DNA of 64,000 nt from Nitrosomonas sp. (lineage in GTDB: Bacteria; Pseudomonadota; Gammaproteobacteria; Burkholderiales; Nitrosomonadaceae), in the NCBI RefSeq assembly GCF_019752415.1, contig NZ_JAIEME010000010.1:1-64000 (forward strand), in the 5' to 3' direction. How positions within the stretch are numbered: position 1 is the first letter of the stretch; every line of letters starts with the position of its first letter. Below are positions 20,484 to 32,581 of this stretch, in pieces. The position numbers were made by a program, and so were the translations under genes. The notes beneath the pieces were generated by a model. It did no database searches. It was not told the origin of the DNA and saw nothing but the letters and a program-made list of their open reading frames with translations.

Positions 20484-21900
20484 AACCATTAACAACAATC
20501 AACTTGTTCTTCAGTTGGGCGATATGCGGCGCTATTTTTGCCACAGAACCGGCCCCCATCACCAGCACAACGTCACCATCTTGCACAACATCAAGAATGG
20601 CTTTAGATAAGTCATCCACTTCCTCAATATAAATGGGTTCCACTTTTCCTTGCACGCGGATGGCGCGTGCCAATGATTTACTATCCGCTGCAACGATAGG
20701 ATCTTCACCTGCCGGATAAACTTCTGTGAGTAACAACACATCAACTGGTGATAAAACCCGGGCAAAACCCTCGAATGCATCCCGGGTACGTGTGTAGCGA
20801 TGCGGTTGAAATGCCACTACCAATCGCCGGCCAGGAAAGGCACCGCGAGCCGCTTTGATGGTTGCTTCCATTTCAGCCGGATGATGACCATAGTCATCAA
20901 CAAGCGCAAAGCTCTTCTGCGCGGAGAAATTAATTTCTCCGTATTGCTGAAATCGCCTTTCCACCCCGCTGAATTCTAATAGTGCCTTGATAATCGCCAC
21001 ATCCGGAACACCAATCTCGTTGGCAACCGCAATCGCCGCCAGTGCATTCTGTATATTGTGTAAGCCGGGTAAATTCAGGATGATCTCCAGTTGACGGGCT
21101 GAGCCATTAACACCGACCACGGCAGTGAACTTCATCTGATGATTTGCATACTGAATATCGATGGCGCGAACTTGCGCATCTTCGGACAATCCATACGTGG
21201 TAATAGGTTTCGTAATAGCCGGCAGCACGTCACGCACATTGGCATCATCCACACACACCACGGCCATTCCGTAAAAGGGCAGATGCTGTACAAACTCTAC
21301 AAATGTTTGCTTTAAGCGGTTGAAATCATGGCCATAAGTTTCCATATGATCTTCATCGATATTTGTCACTACGGTCAGAATTGGTTGCAAATACAAAAAT
21401 GAAGCATCCGATTCATCTGCTTCGACAACAATGAATTCACCACTTCCCAGTTTCGCATGACAGCCCGCCGCTTCCAGTTTTCCACCGATAACAAAAGTGG
21501 GGTCCATATCTGCTGCTGCCAGTATGCTGGCAATCAAACTGGTGGTGGTAGTCTTGCCGTGCGTGCCGGCAATTGCTATGCCGCTGCGTAATCTGAGCAA
21601 TTCTGCCAGCATTAATGCACGCGGCACAACCGGAATATTCTTGTTTTTGGCTGCGATCACTTCAGGATTGTCCGGCTTGACCGCGGTCGAAATAACTACC
21701 ACGTCGGCGCCGACTATCTGTTGGCTAGTATGACCGGCATAGACCTTTATACCCAGCTTGGCCAAGCGCTGAGTTACCTGGTTGTTCATCAGATCTGAGC
21801 CGCTTACCTGATAACCCAGATTAACGAACACTTCAGCAATGCCGCTCATCCCCGCGCCACCGATACCGACAAAATGAATGTGTTTAACTTTATGTTTCAT
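20473..21900 (-). CDS. murC: UDP-N-acetylmuramate--L-alanine ligase MurC
   Basis: Cytosolic Mur ligase that adds L-Ala to UDP-MurNAc (475 aa). The N-terminal Rossmann loop ([16 protein letters not shown]), ATP-binding loop [13 protein letters not shown] and the Mur ligase middle domain ([14 protein letters not shown]) are intact, as is the C-terminal DDYGHHPAE. The ATG at 21900 is chosen because TGGAG lies upstream and the protein then begins [12 protein letters not shown]; a GTG at 21912 is the alternative. It overlaps murG by 11 bases. Confidence 0.98.
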   Translation of the reverse strand: MKHKVKHIHFVGIGGAGMSGIAEVFVNLGYQVSGSDLMNNQVTQRLAKLGIKVYAGHTSQQIVGADVVVISTAVKPDNPEVIAAKNKNIPVVPRALMLAELLRLRSGIAIAGTHGKTTTTSLIASILAAADMDPTFVIGGKLEAAGCHAKLGSGEFIVVEADESDASFLYLQPILTVVTNIDEDHMETYGHDFNRLKQTFVEFVQHLPFYGMAVVCVDDANVRDVLPAITKPITTYGLSEDAQVRAIDIQYANHQMKFTAVVGVNGSARQLEIILNLPGLHNIQNALAAIAVANEIGVPDVAIIKALLEFSGVERRFQQYGEINFSAQKSFALVDDYGHHPAEMEATIKAARGAFPGRRLVVAFQPHRYTRTRDAFEGFARVLSPVDVLLLTEVYPAGEDPIVAADSKSLARAIRVQGKVEPIYIEEVDDLSKAILDVVQDGDVVLVMGAGSVAKIAPHIAQLKNKLIVVNGYEY

Positions 21901-22981
21901 GCAGCGCTCCACTCAGTTCAATACAGGCCTCGGCCACGATTCGGGTTGCTTCCGGTTTTGCCTGACTACGCGCAGCTATTGCCATACCGAGCAATTTTTC
22001 CCGTGTCAAATTTGCCAGCAATTCAGCCAGTTTCTGCGCAGTCAATTCACTTTGTGGTAATAACACGGCAGCGCCATTGCTAGAAAGAAATCTGGCATTA
22101 CTGGTCTGATGGTCATCCACCGCATGCGGATACGGCACCAGTATGCTGGCGACGCCTGCTGCGCTTAATTCCGCAATAGTCAGTGCGCCGGCACGGCACA
22201 ATACCAAATCACAGGCGGCGTAGCGTATTGCCATGTCATCGATAAATGCGATCACTTCTCCGTCCAGCTGTAGTTCTTCATAAGCCTTTTTAACGGTTTC
22301 CAGATTTGCGGTACCCGCTTGCTGCACCACCGCCGGACGCTGATTCTCCGATATTAATTTAAGCGCTTGCGGCACAAGGGTATTCAAGATTTGCGCACCC
22401 AGACTGCCGCCTACGACAAGCAAATTCAATTTTCCTTGCCGACCGAGGAAGCGTTTTTCAGGCGTTTCTATTTGTGCTATCTCTGAACGTACTGGATTCC
22501 CAGAACATACTGTTTTTTCTTGATCAGCCTGAATGGCATCCGGAAATCCGAGAAAAATTTTATCCGCTAGCTTCGCCAGAACTTTATTGGTTAACCCCGC
22601 TACCGAGTTCTGTTCATGAATCACCAATGGCTTATTTAACAGTGATGCCATCATGCCACCAGGGAATGCAGGATAACCGCCCATGCCCAGAACCACATCA
22701 GGCTTCACGCGGTGAATAATCCGGACACTCTGCCAGAACGCTTTAAGCAAATGTAGCGGTAGCATCAACCAGGCGATCAATCGCTTACCCCGTAACCCGG
22801 AAAAACTAATCACTTCGGTTTCATAGCCATGCTGTGGCACCAACTTTAGCTCCATTCCTGCTTCAGTTCCTAGCCAAACGACGCGCCATCCGGTTTGCTG
22901 GAGATAATCAGCCACTGCCAATCCCGGAAACACATGTCCGCCGGTGCCGCCTGCCATAATCAGAATGGTAGGCGCGCTCAT
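21890..22981 (-). CDS. murG: Undecaprenyldiphospho-muramoylpentapeptide beta-N-acetylglucosaminyltransferase MurG
   Basis: Membrane-associated GT28 glycosyltransferase that turns lipid I into lipid II (363 aa). The N-terminal glycine-rich loop [16 protein letters not shown] and the acceptor loop [11 protein letters not shown] are conserved. The C-terminal UDP-GlcNAc site includes [10 protein letters not shown] and [15 protein letters not shown]. Four-base overlap with ftsW at its start and 11-base overlap with murC at its end. Confidence 0.98.
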   Translation of the reverse strand: MSAPTILIMAGGTGGHVFPGLAVADYLQQTGWRVVWLGTEAGMELKLVPQHGYETEVISFSGLRGKRLIAWLMLPLHLLKAFWQSVRIIHRVKPDVVLGMGGYPAFPGGMMASLLNKPLVIHEQNSVAGLTNKVLAKLADKIFLGFPDAIQADQEKTVCSGNPVRSEIAQIETPEKRFLGRQGKLNLLVVGGSLGAQILNTLVPQALKLISENQRPAVVQQAGTANLETVKKAYEELQLDGEVIAFIDDMAIRYAACDLVLCRAGALTIAELSAAGVASILVPYPHAVDDHQTSNARFLSSNGAAVLLPQSELTAQKLAELLANLTREKLLGMAIAARSQAKPEATRIVAEACIELSGALHET

Positions 22982-24138
22982 ACGTTTAGCCCCCGCAACC
23001 GCTGCCGGTTTTCCCAGTCAATCCGTAGTATTACTGCTAATGCAATACAATTTGCCGTGATACTGCTGCCACCAAAACTTAGCAACGGTAGTGTTAACCC
23101 TTTGGTGGGTAAAACGCCCATATTAACGCCCATATTGATTAATGCCTGTACACCGATCCAGATACCAACCCCTTGCGCTACTAATGCCGAGAAAGGATTA
23201 CCCAATTTTGCCGCCAACCTGCCGATGACAAAAGCGCGCATAATTAGCCAGACAAACAATAGGATAACTGCAGCTACTCCAACAAACCCAAGTTCCTCAG
23301 CCAACACAGAAAGTAAGAAATCAGTGTGCGCTTCAGGCAAATAGAAGAGTTTCTCGACACTGCCTCCCAAACCGACACCAAACCATTCGCCGCGTCCAAA
23401 TGCGATGAGCGCGTGGCTCAACTGATAGCCTTTTCCATACGGATCCGCCCAGGGATCCATAAATGCGACCACTCGAGCCATCCGGTATTCCGAGCTCAAA
23501 ATTAGTTCGTACAAACCAATGGCCAGAATACCAATTAGCGCAATGAATATTTTTAAACTGACGCCCCCCAGAAACAGGATAGACATAACCAGTGCGGTTA
23601 CTACAAAAAATGCGCCGAAATCAGGCTCCAGTAACAATAAAAATCCCACGATGGATAGAACTACTGTGATTGGAAGAAACCCTTTCAGGAAAGAATTTAA
23701 ATCGCCCGCTTTGCGACTAACATAGTCAGCGGTATATAAGACCATAAAAAGTTTCACAAACTCAGAGGGTTGAATATTCACTACATAAAGTGAAATCCAG
23801 CGCTGACTCCCATTCACTTCATGACCGATACCGGGAATCAAAACCAGTGCCAGCATCAGGACACTGATCATGAACACATAGGTGACATATTTCTGCCATA
23901 TCCGCATAGGCACCTGAAAGGTAACCAATCCCAACAGCAATCCGATAGCCAGATAAGCGCTGTGCCGTAATAAATAATAACCGGCACGGTCGGCACCAAA
24001 CTGCGCTTCTGCAATCGCAATGGAAGCTGAATAAATCATGATCAATCCAATACTCAACAACAGCACAACCGACCACACCAGTGCCTGATCGAAATCGGCC
24101 AGAACCCTTTGCTTCTGATTGTTTGCTTGATAGATCAT
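22978..24138 (-). CDS. ftsW: Lipid II polymerase / division protein FtsW
   Basis: SEDS-family inner-membrane glycosyltransferase that polymerises septal glycan strands with FtsI (386 aa). About ten hydrophobic segments are seen. SEDS signatures include [16 protein letters not shown] (the GxxxxGAxRWI-type loop), [40 protein letters not shown] and the final [11 protein letters not shown]. It starts 3 bases after the murD stop and overlaps murG by 4. Confidence 0.98.
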   Translation of the reverse strand: MIYQANNQKQRVLADFDQALVWSVVLLLSIGLIMIYSASIAIAEAQFGADRAGYYLLRHSAYLAIGLLLGLVTFQVPMRIWQKYVTYVFMISVLMLALVLIPGIGHEVNGSQRWISLYVVNIQPSEFVKLFMVLYTADYVSRKAGDLNSFLKGFLPITVVLSIVGFLLLLEPDFGAFFVVTALVMSILFLGGVSLKIFIALIGILAIGLYELILSSEYRMARVVAFMDPWADPYGKGYQLSHALIAFGRGEWFGVGLGGSVEKLFYLPEAHTDFLLSVLAEELGFVGVAAVILLFVWLIMRAFVIGRLAAKLGNPFSALVAQGVGIWIGVQALINMGVNMGVLPTKGLTLPLLSFGGSSITANCIALAVILRIDWENRQRLRGLNV

Positions 24139-24141
24139 CAG

Positions 24142-25557
24142 TTAATGTTTTTTCTGTCCAAAACTAAAGAATTTGTTTTCAATATCTCTGACGGCTGCAA
24201 CAAATACTTCTGCGCGGTGTATATGATTTCTAAACATATCGAAGCTGGCGCAAGCGGGGGATAGCAATACCACATCTCCCGCTTGCGCAAGCAAAAAGCT
24301 TTTTTGCATAGCTTCTTCCATCGTTACTACAAAATGCAAAGGCACACCGCAATCTTTCAATTCGTCAGCAATGATTCCCGCATCACGACCAATTAGCACC
24401 ACTGCCCGGGCATTATTGGCAACCGCCTGTTTCATAAGTGAGAAATCTTGTCCCTTTCCATCACCGCCGGCAATCAATATGACATTCTGCTTCATGCCGT
24501 TAAGTGCTGCCACCGTTGCACCGACATTCGTACTTTTCGAATCATCATAGAAAGTAACGCCGTTAAACGCAGCAACCTTTTCCATCCGGTGCGGTAAACC
24601 ACGAAATTCCCGTAGCGCTGACAACAGCGGCTCCATGGATGTGCCTAATGCGCGACACATGGCCAATGCTGCTAGTGCATTGATAGCATTATGCAACCCA
24701 TTGACAACCAGCTCGGAGGTTTTCATTAATTGTAAATCCCCTTCCATCAGCCACAAATCATCCCCATCGTGCATGATGCCAAAATCTTTTTGCGTAGGGG
24801 ACTCATCCAAACCAAAAGTGATTTGCTTCCTGCTCGCCAATGCCATGGCACAGACACCCGGATCATTCCGGTTTAGTATCTGTATACCTTCATTACTCTT
24901 TTCATGTAAAAAAACTCTTGCTTTTGCCGCTACATAATCTTGCATACTGGTATAGCGATCTAAATGATCTTCACTCAAATTGAGTACTGTAGCTACATCT
25001 GCGTTCAGATTATGGGTCGTTTCCAATTGAAAGCTGGATGTTTCCAGAACCCAGGCTTGTGGCCAATTACCCGCATCTATTTGCTGCATGAGTGCATTTA
25101 AAACGGCGGGGCCAATATTGCCCGCCACTTCAACGTTCCAGCCTGATTTCTTCAACATAGCGCCAACCATTGCGGTTACTGTTGTCTTGCCATTCGATCC
25201 CGTAATAGCGATAACCTTAGGCTTTGGCATACCGCTTTGCTCAAGCGCCCAGGTAAAAAGAACCATGTCACCGATCACTGGTATTCCACGCTGTATGGCT
25301 TGTTGCACAAAAGGATCCGCCAACGGGACACCTGGACTCATTGCAATCATTTCGATGTCATCAAAAACTTTGTCTTCAAATTTTCCTTTGTACACCTTTA
25401 TAGCTGGATGTGTTTCCATGATTTCTTTCCAGTGCGGCGGTTCCAGCCGGCTATCTGCTGCACGTACGGTTGCACCCTGGCGCACTAGCCATTTCACCAT
25501 GGACAGGCCCGTTTCGCCCATTCCTAACACTAGTACTGTTTTATCTTGCAAAATCAT
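24142..25557 (-). CDS. murD: UDP-N-acetylmuramoylalanine--D-glutamate ligase MurD
   Basis: Cytosolic Mur ligase that adds D-Glu to the stem peptide (471 aa). The N-terminal [17 protein letters not shown] loop, ATP loop [16 protein letters not shown], and middle-domain [10 protein letters not shown] are present. The C-terminal domain contains [13 protein letters not shown] and ends with [12 protein letters not shown]. It overlaps mraY by 4 bases. Confidence 0.98.
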   Translation of the reverse strand: MILQDKTVLVLGMGETGLSMVKWLVRQGATVRAADSRLEPPHWKEIMETHPAIKVYKGKFEDKVFDDIEMIAMSPGVPLADPFVQQAIQRGIPVIGDMVLFTWALEQSGMPKPKVIAITGSNGKTTVTAMVGAMLKKSGWNVEVAGNIGPAVLNALMQQIDAGNWPQAWVLETSSFQLETTHNLNADVATVLNLSEDHLDRYTSMQDYVAAKARVFLHEKSNEGIQILNRNDPGVCAMALASRKQITFGLDESPTQKDFGIMHDGDDLWLMEGDLQLMKTSELVVNGLHNAINALAALAMCRALGTSMEPLLSALREFRGLPHRMEKVAAFNGVTFYDDSKSTNVGATVAALNGMKQNVILIAGGDGKGQDFSLMKQAVANNARAVVLIGRDAGIIADELKDCGVPLHFVVTMEEAMQKSFLLAQAGDVVLLSPACASFDMFRNHIHRAEVFVAAVRDIENKFFSFGQKKH

Positions 25558-26639
25558 CTTAATTTTAATGTTGATAATCCAATTAACACCAGGATGATGG
25601 TAATAATCCAGAATCTGACCACCACCTGATTTTCTTTCCAGCCTTTTAATTCAAAATGATGATGCAGTGGCGCCATGCGAAAAACACGTTTGCCCAGTAA
25701 TTTGAATGATGCTACCTGCAACATCACAGACAGCGCTTCCACCACAAAAACACCACCCATAATTACCAGCACAATCTCCTGGCGGACTATCACGGTGACG
25801 ATTCCCAATGCAGCACCCAAAGCCAGTGCACCCACATCACCCATAAATACTTCAGCGGGATAGGCGTTAAACCACAGAAAGGCAAGCCCAGCGCCTGCCA
25901 TGGCACCACAAAATACGGATAATTCTCCTGCATTGGGGATATAGGGAATTCCCAGATACTTTGCAAATACGACATGCCCTGCCACATAGGCAAAAACAGC
26001 CAGTGCGCTGCTGATCATGACAGTCGGCATAATCGCTAAACCATCCAACCCATCGGTAAGATTTACTGCATTGCTGGTGCCGACAATAACAAAATAGGTC
26101 AATATCACAAAGCCAGTGACTCCCAATGGAATCGCTACTTCCTTGAAGAATGGTACGATCATGTCCGTTTGTGCCGGCACTTCTGCAATCGAAACCAGAT
26201 ATAGTGCAACAATAATGGCAATCAGCGATTGCCAAAAGAATTTGACACCTGCAGAGAGCCCCTTTGGGTTGCGGTAGACTACTTTCCGATAATCGTCTAC
26301 CCAACCAATTGCACCAAATCCCAGAGTAGTCAGCAACACTACCCAGATGTATTGATTGCTTAAGTCAGCCCACAATAAGGTGGTGAGTACAATTGACATC
26401 ACTATCAAGGCACCGCCCATCGTCGGTGTACCCACTTTCACAAGATGCGTTTGCGGACCATCATCACGTACGGATTGGCCAATTTTGTAGGCGGTCAGCT
26501 TGCGTATCATCACCGGGCCGATGATGAAAGAAATAATCAATGCAGTCAGAGCAGCCAGCATAGTGCGTAAGGTAATATAACTAAATACATTAAAAGCACG
26601 GATATCCTGAGCCAACCATTGGGAAAGCGTTAGCAGCAT
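25554..26639 (-). CDS. mraY: Phospho-N-acetylmuramoyl-pentapeptide-transferase MraY
   Basis: Integral membrane enzyme that attaches phospho-MurNAc-pentapeptide to undecaprenyl phosphate, giving lipid I (361 aa, E. coli 360). About ten transmembrane helices. Signature blocks are [36 protein letters not shown] (catalytic Asp region), [22 protein letters not shown] and the cytosolic [12 protein letters not shown]. It overlaps murF by 10 bases and murD by 4. Confidence 0.99.
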   Translation of the reverse strand: MLLTLSQWLAQDIRAFNVFSYITLRTMLAALTALIISFIIGPVMIRKLTAYKIGQSVRDDGPQTHLVKVGTPTMGGALIVMSIVLTTLLWADLSNQYIWVVLLTTLGFGAIGWVDDYRKVVYRNPKGLSAGVKFFWQSLIAIIVALYLVSIAEVPAQTDMIVPFFKEVAIPLGVTGFVILTYFVIVGTSNAVNLTDGLDGLAIMPTVMISSALAVFAYVAGHVVFAKYLGIPYIPNAGELSVFCGAMAGAGLAFLWFNAYPAEVFMGDVGALALGAALGIVTVIVRQEIVLVIMGGVFVVEALSVMLQVASFKLLGKRVFRMAPLHHHFELKGWKENQVVVRFWIITIILVLIGLSTLKLR

Positions 26640-28039
26640 GGAATCCTCATGGGTTGTTCCAGTTGTCGGACCACTCGTTCCATATGCATAAAGCGCGATC
26701 CTTTCACCAACAGGGTGACATCATCGGCAAGCAAACTTTCGGTTGCATTGAGCAATTCGTCGATGGTGTTAAAATGTTGCGCACCTTTTCCAAATTCTTC
26801 TGTTGCGTAAGCGCTGAGTTCACCCAAAGTCAGCAATTGATCAAGCCCTGCATTGCGCGCATCTCTTCCAATCGTACGATGTAAATCAATGGCTGATTTG
26901 CCCAATTCGCCCATATCGCCGAGCACCAGTATTTTTTTCCCTACAGCTGCAGCCAGAACAGCCAGAGCAGCACGCACCGACTCTGGATTTGCGTTGTATG
27001 TATCGTCGATTAATAGTGCATGATGTAACCCCAGCTTTTTTTGCATCCGCCCTTGCACACTCCGAAATTGCTCCAATCCTGCTGCAATCATTTCTTTACT
27101 GATGCCCAATGCGGTCGCTGCGGCGGCTGCCGCAAGTGCGTTATAGACGTTATGCACACCTGGCGCCTGTAACTTTAATTCGACGACGCCATCCGGCAAT
27201 TTCAGCCGGATTTTGTTGACCAGTAAATCAATTTGATACTCGGCGCTTACCTGCGCTTTTTTCCGCAAACCAAAATCGACTATTTTACGTGTACCGGCAC
27301 ATTCACGCCACAATGTCGCATACTTGTCATCCGCATTAATAACAATTGCTCCTTGCTGATCGAGCCCGGTAAATATTTCAGCTTTGGCACGTGCTACTGC
27401 TTCAACCGAACCTAATCCTTCAATATGCGCAGCGCCTGCATTGGTAATCAGTGCTATGCTAGGTTTTACCAGCTGTGTCAAATAGGCAATTTCCCCAACA
27501 TGATTCATGCCCATTTCAATCACTGCATAACGATGCTGCTGCCGCAGCCGCAATAGCATTTGTGGCACACCAATGTCATTATTGAGATTACCTTCGGTTG
27601 CCAATACATAATCCGTCTGCGCATTGACTTCCGCTTTGCCAGTAGCTGTCGCCTGACGTAATATCGCTGCAAGCATTTCTTTGACTGTAGTCTTGCCGTT
27701 ACTGCCTGTGATTCCAATTACCGGTAGCGCAAAACGGCTTCTCCAGTGCGCCGCCAATTGCCCCAACCCCAATCGCGCATCTTTGACACGAATCAGGGGT
27801 AATCCGGCGGGCAGGTCATTGTCGTCAATCGCTTGTTGGATCATCGCGGCAATGGCGCCTTTCTCCTTAGCGCTGCTAACAAATTTGCTGCCATCAAATC
27901 TTTCTCCGGTTAAAGCGACGAACAAGTCACTCTCCCTAAGCGTGCGGCTATCTGTGCTCACTCCGGTGAATAGCACATCCTTTCCGCGCCAGTCGGCGTG
28001 CAATACGTCAGCAGCTTCCTTAACCGTCATCATGATCAC
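26630..28039 (-). CDS. murF: UDP-N-acetylmuramoyl-tripeptide--D-alanyl-D-alanine ligase MurF
   Basis: Cytosolic Mur ligase that adds the D-Ala-D-Ala made by Ddl, completing the pentapeptide (469 aa). Family blocks: [17 protein letters not shown]-type N-domain, ATP loop [32 protein letters not shown] and the C-terminal [15 protein letters not shown] with LGDMGELG. It overlaps murE by 4 bases (ATGA). Confidence 0.98.
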   Translation of the reverse strand: MIMMTVKEAADVLHADWRGKDVLFTGVSTDSRTLRESDLFVALTGERFDGSKFVSSAKEKGAIAAMIQQAIDDNDLPAGLPLIRVKDARLGLGQLAAHWRSRFALPVIGITGSNGKTTVKEMLAAILRQATATGKAEVNAQTDYVLATEGNLNNDIGVPQMLLRLRQQHRYAVIEMGMNHVGEIAYLTQLVKPSIALITNAGAAHIEGLGSVEAVARAKAEIFTGLDQQGAIVINADDKYATLWRECAGTRKIVDFGLRKKAQVSAEYQIDLLVNKIRLKLPDGVVELKLQAPGVHNVYNALAAAAAATALGISKEMIAAGLEQFRSVQGRMQKKLGLHHALLIDDTYNANPESVRAALAVLAAAVGKKILVLGDMGELGKSAIDLHRTIGRDARNAGLDQLLTLGELSAYATEEFGKGAQHFNTIDELLNATESLLADDVTLLVKGSRFMHMERVVRQLEQPMRIPCC

Positions 28040-29586
28040 ACTCGCACTTTCATCGCCAAATCCTTCAACACTTGTTGCACAACCTTCATATCATTAAAAG
28101 GAATTTTCTGTCCTTGTATTTCCTGAAATTTTTCATGGCCTTTACCTGCAATCAGAACAATATCGCCGGGTTGGGCATTATCGATGGCCTGATAAATTGC
28201 TAACGCCCGGTCGGCTTCTATTTGATAGCTCTTTTTGCTTGCTCCAGCAACAATATCTTGAATAATGCTCAAGGGATTTTCCGTACGCGGATTGTCACTG
28301 GTGAAAATGACCTCATCCGCCAGGCGCGTAGCCACTTCACCGACCATTACGCGCTTGCCTTTGTCGCGATCACCGCCGCAGCCTACGACACAAAACAAAC
28401 GCGCATTTTGCCCGGCTGTTCCTTTCTTTTGACTGGCGGTGCGTGAAAGCTCACGCAGTGTGCACAGCACTTTCTCCAATGCATCCGGGGTATGCGCGTA
28501 ATCCACGATAATAATAGGTTGACCAACCCCTTCATATTTCTCCATCCGGCCCGGAATAGGTTGTACGCTTTGAAGTGAACGGACTGCATCCGGTAAACGA
28601 ATTCCACTTGCCAACAAAGTTGCAACGACAGCCAGCAAGTTTGATGCATTGAATTTACCTAGCAAACCAATTCTCAAATGTTCGTGATTATCCTCAAACT
28701 CAATATCAAACTCCATACCCGCGATATCCACTTTGAGATTTGAGCCATAGATCATTTTGAATTGATTAGAATAACGTTCTTCTGGAAAATGAAATCCATA
28801 ACCTATTGTTATTACAGACTTATTAGCGAGCTGTCGCGATAACTCAACACCCAGTACATCATCCATATTGATGACCGCATACTTTAATTCCGGCCAAAAA
28901 AACAAACGCGCCTTAGCAGCTGCGTAAGTATCCATATCCTGATGATAATCCAGGTGATCACGCGATAAATTGGTAAGCACGGCAATAGAGAACGTTGTTC
29001 CGTTGAGTCTCCCTTGCACCAAGCCATGCGAAGATACTTCCATTGCTACACTCTGTGCACCCCGTTCGAGAAATTTTGCCAGCGAGCGTTGCAACAGCGT
29101 GGCTTCAGACGTTGTATTTTCACTCGCCTCTAATTCGCTACCAAAACCATTTCCCAATGTTCCCAGTACGGCCGTTTTCTTGCCTAAACTTGTCATGGCT
29201 TGTGCGTACCAGTGACTGCAGGATGTTTTTCCGTTGGTTCCAGTAATCCCGACCACCCATAATTTTTGTGAGGGATTACCATAAACACTACTGGCTATCA
29301 GTCCTGCTTTTGCTCGCAATTCATTGATCGCCAACGCGGGAATATGCCATTCCGGATTCCATGAAAAATTTTGTGGATCCCAGAGAACGGCATTGGCCCC
29401 GGCTGCGATTGCTTGCGGGATAAATTTACGCCCGTCAGTGACTTCACCCGCGTAGGCTAGAAACGTATCTCCGCGTTTTACCAGGCGGCTATCCGTGACG
29501 AGATTCTCAATAGGAACCCCGATCTCATCCAGAAGATGATTATCAAATAATTTTGATGCTTTCTTTTTGACGGTCATCAAACTCAT
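28036..29586 (-). CDS. murE: UDP-N-acetylmuramoyl-L-alanyl-D-glutamate--2,6-diaminopimelate ligase MurE
   Basis: Cytosolic Mur ligase that adds meso-diaminopimelate to the stem peptide (516 aa). The ATP loop is VGITGTNGKTSCSHW, and the C-terminal domain contains TSDNPRTENP, the DNPR motif that marks meso-DAP rather than lysine specificity. VVDYAHTPDALEKVL is also conserved. It overlaps ftsI and murF by 4 bases each. Confidence 0.98.
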   Translation of the reverse strand: MSLMTVKKKASKLFDNHLLDEIGVPIENLVTDSRLVKRGDTFLAYAGEVTDGRKFIPQAIAAGANAVLWDPQNFSWNPEWHIPALAINELRAKAGLIASSVYGNPSQKLWVVGITGTNGKTSCSHWYAQAMTSLGKKTAVLGTLGNGFGSELEASENTTSEATLLQRSLAKFLERGAQSVAMEVSSHGLVQGRLNGTTFSIAVLTNLSRDHLDYHQDMDTYAAAKARLFFWPELKYAVINMDDVLGVELSRQLANKSVITIGYGFHFPEERYSNQFKMIYGSNLKVDIAGMEFDIEFEDNHEHLRIGLLGKFNASNLLAVVATLLASGIRLPDAVRSLQSVQPIPGRMEKYEGVGQPIIIVDYAHTPDALEKVLCTLRELSRTASQKKGTAGQNARLFCVVGCGGDRDKGKRVMVGEVATRLADEVIFTSDNPRTENPLSIIQDIVAGASKKSYQIEADRALAIYQAIDNAQPGDIVLIAGKGHEKFQEIQGQKIPFNDMKVVQQVLKDLAMKVRV

Positions 29587-31313
29587 CCTTCTTCATCCAT
29601 CTCGGGTGTTGCCGTAAAGGTAATCACATTATTGGCGGGCGCATCGGGTGGAATATTCATAATGCGTAATGCGCCGGACATTATCTTGTTGAAGACAGGC
29701 GCAGCCACAGCACCTCCAAAATATTTTCCTGCGGAGGGCTCATCAATCATCACCGCGATGATTAAGCGTGGATTTGATGCAGGCGCATAGCCCACAAAAG
29801 TTGAAATATAGCGTTTATTGGCATACTGACCATCGATCAGTTTATGTGCCGTTCCCGTTTTACCGGCGACGCGGTAGCCACTAATTTGCGCCAATGGTGC
29901 TGTGCCGCCGGGCTTGGTTGCCATCTCCAACATATTGCTCATTGCCAATGCAGTATGACGTGAGATCACGCGTTGCCCCATGACGGGCATCGTTTGCTTC
30001 AACAATGAGATTGGTTTTAATTCGCCGCCGCTGGTAAAGATTGTATAGGCGCGCGCTAATTGCATCAGACTGGTTGAAATGCCGTGTCCATATGACATAG
30101 TGGCTTGTTCAATCGTGCGCCATTTATTATAGGGTCGCAGTATTCCGCTGGCTTCTCCGGGAAAACCTGAGTTCGTCAGCATGCCAAACCCGGAGCGATT
30201 AAACATCTCCCACATCGTTTGCGACTCAAGTGACAAAGCTATTTTTGCTGTCCCGACATTACTCGACTGTTGGATTACCTCGGCAACTGTCAATTCTCCC
30301 TTATTATTGACATCGCGGATGGTTTTTCTGCCTACTTGCAGCGTTCCTGGTGATGTCTGCATGACCGTATCCGCATTCACTTTTCCTACTTCCATCGCGA
30401 TTGCTACAGTAAATGGTTTTAGCGTGGACCCAGGCTCGAAAGTATCAATCAGTGCACGATTGCGAAGTCTTTCATTATTGATCGTTGATCTTCGGTTTGG
30501 GTTATAAGCCGGTAAATTGGTCAACGCCAGAATTTCTCCCGTCTGCGCATCCAGTACAACAACGCTGCCAGCCTTGGCTTTATTGGCATTTACCGCGTCT
30601 TTTAGTTCGACATGCGCGCGATACTGAATTCTTCTATCGATTGACAAAACCAGATCTTGACCCGGTTTGGGCGGGCGGATATTTTCAATATCTTCGATGA
30701 TTCGCCCTTTGTTATCCTTGATAACACGACGGCTACCCAAAGCACCGGCAAGTGATTCCTGCCAACCGCGTTCGACACCTTCTTGACCTTCATCGTTAAT
30801 ATCAGTAAAACCCAGGACATGCGCGGCAAACTCACTTTCAGGATAGTATCGCTTGGATTCACTGGTTAAAAAAATACCCGGAATCTTTAACTTCATGATC
30901 TTCTCGGCGGCATCCGGAACCACTTGCCGTTTTAGATAAACAAATCGGCTGTTTTCTCTTTTAATCCGGTGATCTATCTCGGCCACACTAATTTCAAGTA
31001 AACCGGCTAATTGTTTTAGCTGCTCGGGGGTGATCTTTACTACTTTCGGATCGGCATATACCGATGCGATCGGTGAGCTGATCGCAAGGATTTGTCCATT
31101 CCGGTCTGTGATCATTCCCCGGTCTGCATTCATTTCTATAACCCGGCTATAGCGCAATTCTCCTTTTTGTTGCAAAAAATCATGGTGCATTCCCTGCAAG
31201 TAGGCTGCGCGCCCTGCCAAACTGACTAAACCCAGCACCAATAAAGTGAGCAATAGGAATGAGCGCCATGCCGATAATTTGATTTGCGGTATCTCGGGTT
31301 TTATTTTTATCAT
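29583..31313 (-). CDS. ftsI: Peptidoglycan D,D-transpeptidase FtsI (PBP3)
   Basis: Class B penicillin-binding protein that cross-links septal peptidoglycan with FtsW (576 aa). A short cytoplasmic N-terminus and one membrane anchor (about residues 17-38) are followed by the pedestal domain. The transpeptidase domain has catalytic S296-T-L-K299, then S350-S-N352 and KTGT (VAGKTGTAHK, near residue 490). It overlaps ftsL and murE by 4 bases each. Confidence 0.98.
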   Translation of the reverse strand: MIKIKPEIPQIKLSAWRSFLLLTLLVLGLVSLAGRAAYLQGMHHDFLQQKGELRYSRVIEMNADRGMITDRNGQILAISSPIASVYADPKVVKITPEQLKQLAGLLEISVAEIDHRIKRENSRFVYLKRQVVPDAAEKIMKLKIPGIFLTSESKRYYPESEFAAHVLGFTDINDEGQEGVERGWQESLAGALGSRRVIKDNKGRIIEDIENIRPPKPGQDLVLSIDRRIQYRAHVELKDAVNANKAKAGSVVVLDAQTGEILALTNLPAYNPNRRSTINNERLRNRALIDTFEPGSTLKPFTVAIAMEVGKVNADTVMQTSPGTLQVGRKTIRDVNNKGELTVAEVIQQSSNVGTAKIALSLESQTMWEMFNRSGFGMLTNSGFPGEASGILRPYNKWRTIEQATMSYGHGISTSLMQLARAYTIFTSGGELKPISLLKQTMPVMGQRVISRHTALAMSNMLEMATKPGGTAPLAQISGYRVAGKTGTAHKLIDGQYANKRYISTFVGYAPASNPRLIIAVMIDEPSAGKYFGGAVAAPVFNKIMSGALRIMNIPPDAPANNVITFTATPEMDEEG

Positions 31314-31612
31314 GGTTCAATGCCTTTCGGAGTTAATCGTTCCTCTGCATTGCTGATCGAAACAATTTGTATACTGGAGGTTGCGGGCACTGTCATATTC
31401 AGATTCTCTTTCGCAATCTGCTCGATGCGTCCGTGCATGATTAATGTGCTTTGCTCCAGTTGCAATCTTCCCCATTCCACGTCCAGTTTTCGCTCTATTC
31501 CTTTTTCGTTCTCCAGTGCCATAAAAAGCTTGCGGGCTGTATGTTGCGAGGTCACTATGCCCAGTGCGCAAGCAATCACTACAAAAATAAAGAAAATGTT
31601 CAGTTTGAACAT
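31310..31612 (-). CDS. ftsL: Cell division protein FtsL
   Basis: Small bitopic divisome protein (100 aa) that forms a coiled-coil complex with FtsB and FtsQ. One transmembrane helix at residues about 3-21 (LNIFFIFVVIACALGIVT) is followed by a periplasmic coiled-coil region (ENEKGIERKLDVEWGRLQLE) and a short tail. Sequence conservation in this family is low; position between rsmH and ftsI, size and topology make the call firm. Confidence 0.93.
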   Translation of the reverse strand: MFKLNIFFIFVVIACALGIVTSQHTARKLFMALENEKGIERKLDVEWGRLQLEQSTLIMHGRIEQIAKENLNMTVPATSSIQIVSISNAEERLTPKGIEP

Positions 31613-31616
31613 CCGA

Positions 31617-32561
31617 TTATCCGTTTAATGTCATTCTTTCGGCCACTCGCATCACCGCACTCCTTGCTCGCGCATTCTCTGCTACTTCCAGTTCGCCCGG
31701 ATGAATTGCTTTGCCAATTAAGCGCAACGTCTGTTTGCTGAACCGTTGCAGCTCCTTCTCTCGTAACGGCACGCCGCGAGGAAGCTCGTCAGTACTGGCA
31801 CCTGTCCGCATAAACTGTTTGACCATGCGATCTTCCAAAGAATGAAAACTGATCACCACTAACCTTCCCCCTGGATTCAACAATTCAACACATTGCGGCA
31901 AAACTAGCGACAGCTCCTCAAGCTCCTGATTGAGATAAATCCGTATCGCCTGAAAAGCACGCGTCGCCGGATGCCGGAAATTTTCCCGTTGACGCTGGCG
32001 CGTGCGAACGACCGCTGCGATGATCTCGGCAAGTTGTAATGTGGTAACAATAGGCTGCCGCGTTCTTGCCATAATAACCGCTCTTGCAATCTGCCTAGCA
32101 AACCGTTCTTCGCCATATTCTTTTATCACCCATTCCAGTTGATCTTCCGTAACCGCCGCCAGCCACTCTGCCGCAGTCTGCCCGCTACTTGTATCCATAC
32201 GCATATCCAGCGGACCTGCAGAACGAAAGCTGAATCCCCGCGAAATTTCTTCCAACTGCGGTGAGGACACCCCCAAATCCAACAGCACGCCATCAATTTT
32301 TGTGATACTCATTTCCTGCAAAATCTGCCGTATTCCGGAAAAACTGCTATGCCGGATACAAAATCGCTTGTCGGCAATCGCCTCACCTGATTTAACTGCA
32401 GCAGGATCTCTATCCAAGGCGATTAACCGGCCATGCTCACCCAGCCGCGACAGTATCAAGCGGCTATGTCCGCCACGTCCAAACGTTGCATCCACATAGA
32501 CACCATCCGGTTTTATCGCCAATGCATCAACCGCTTCCTGCAACAACACCGCAATATGCAT
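31617..32561 (-). CDS. rsmH: 16S rRNA (cytosine(1402)-N(4))-methyltransferase RsmH
   Basis: SAM-dependent methyltransferase (MraW) that modifies C1402 of 16S rRNA at the decoding centre (314 aa). It shows VYVDATFGRGGHSRLIL (SAM loop), ALDRDPAAV, DGVLLDLGVSSPQLEE with RGFSFRSAGPLDMRMD, and the C-terminal LVVISFHSLEDRMVKQF. Second gene of the cluster, 20 bp after mraZ and 4 bp before ftsL. Confidence 0.98.
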   Translation of the reverse strand: MHIAVLLQEAVDALAIKPDGVYVDATFGRGGHSRLILSRLGEHGRLIALDRDPAAVKSGEAIADKRFCIRHSSFSGIRQILQEMSITKIDGVLLDLGVSSPQLEEISRGFSFRSAGPLDMRMDTSSGQTAAEWLAAVTEDQLEWVIKEYGEERFARQIARAVIMARTRQPIVTTLQLAEIIAAVVRTRQRQRENFRHPATRAFQAIRIYLNQELEELSLVLPQCVELLNPGGRLVVISFHSLEDRMVKQFMRTGASTDELPRGVPLREKELQRFSKQTLRLIGKAIHPGELEVAENARARSAVMRVAERMTLNG

Positions 32562-32581
32562 CTGCCCGTTTTACCGTTTTA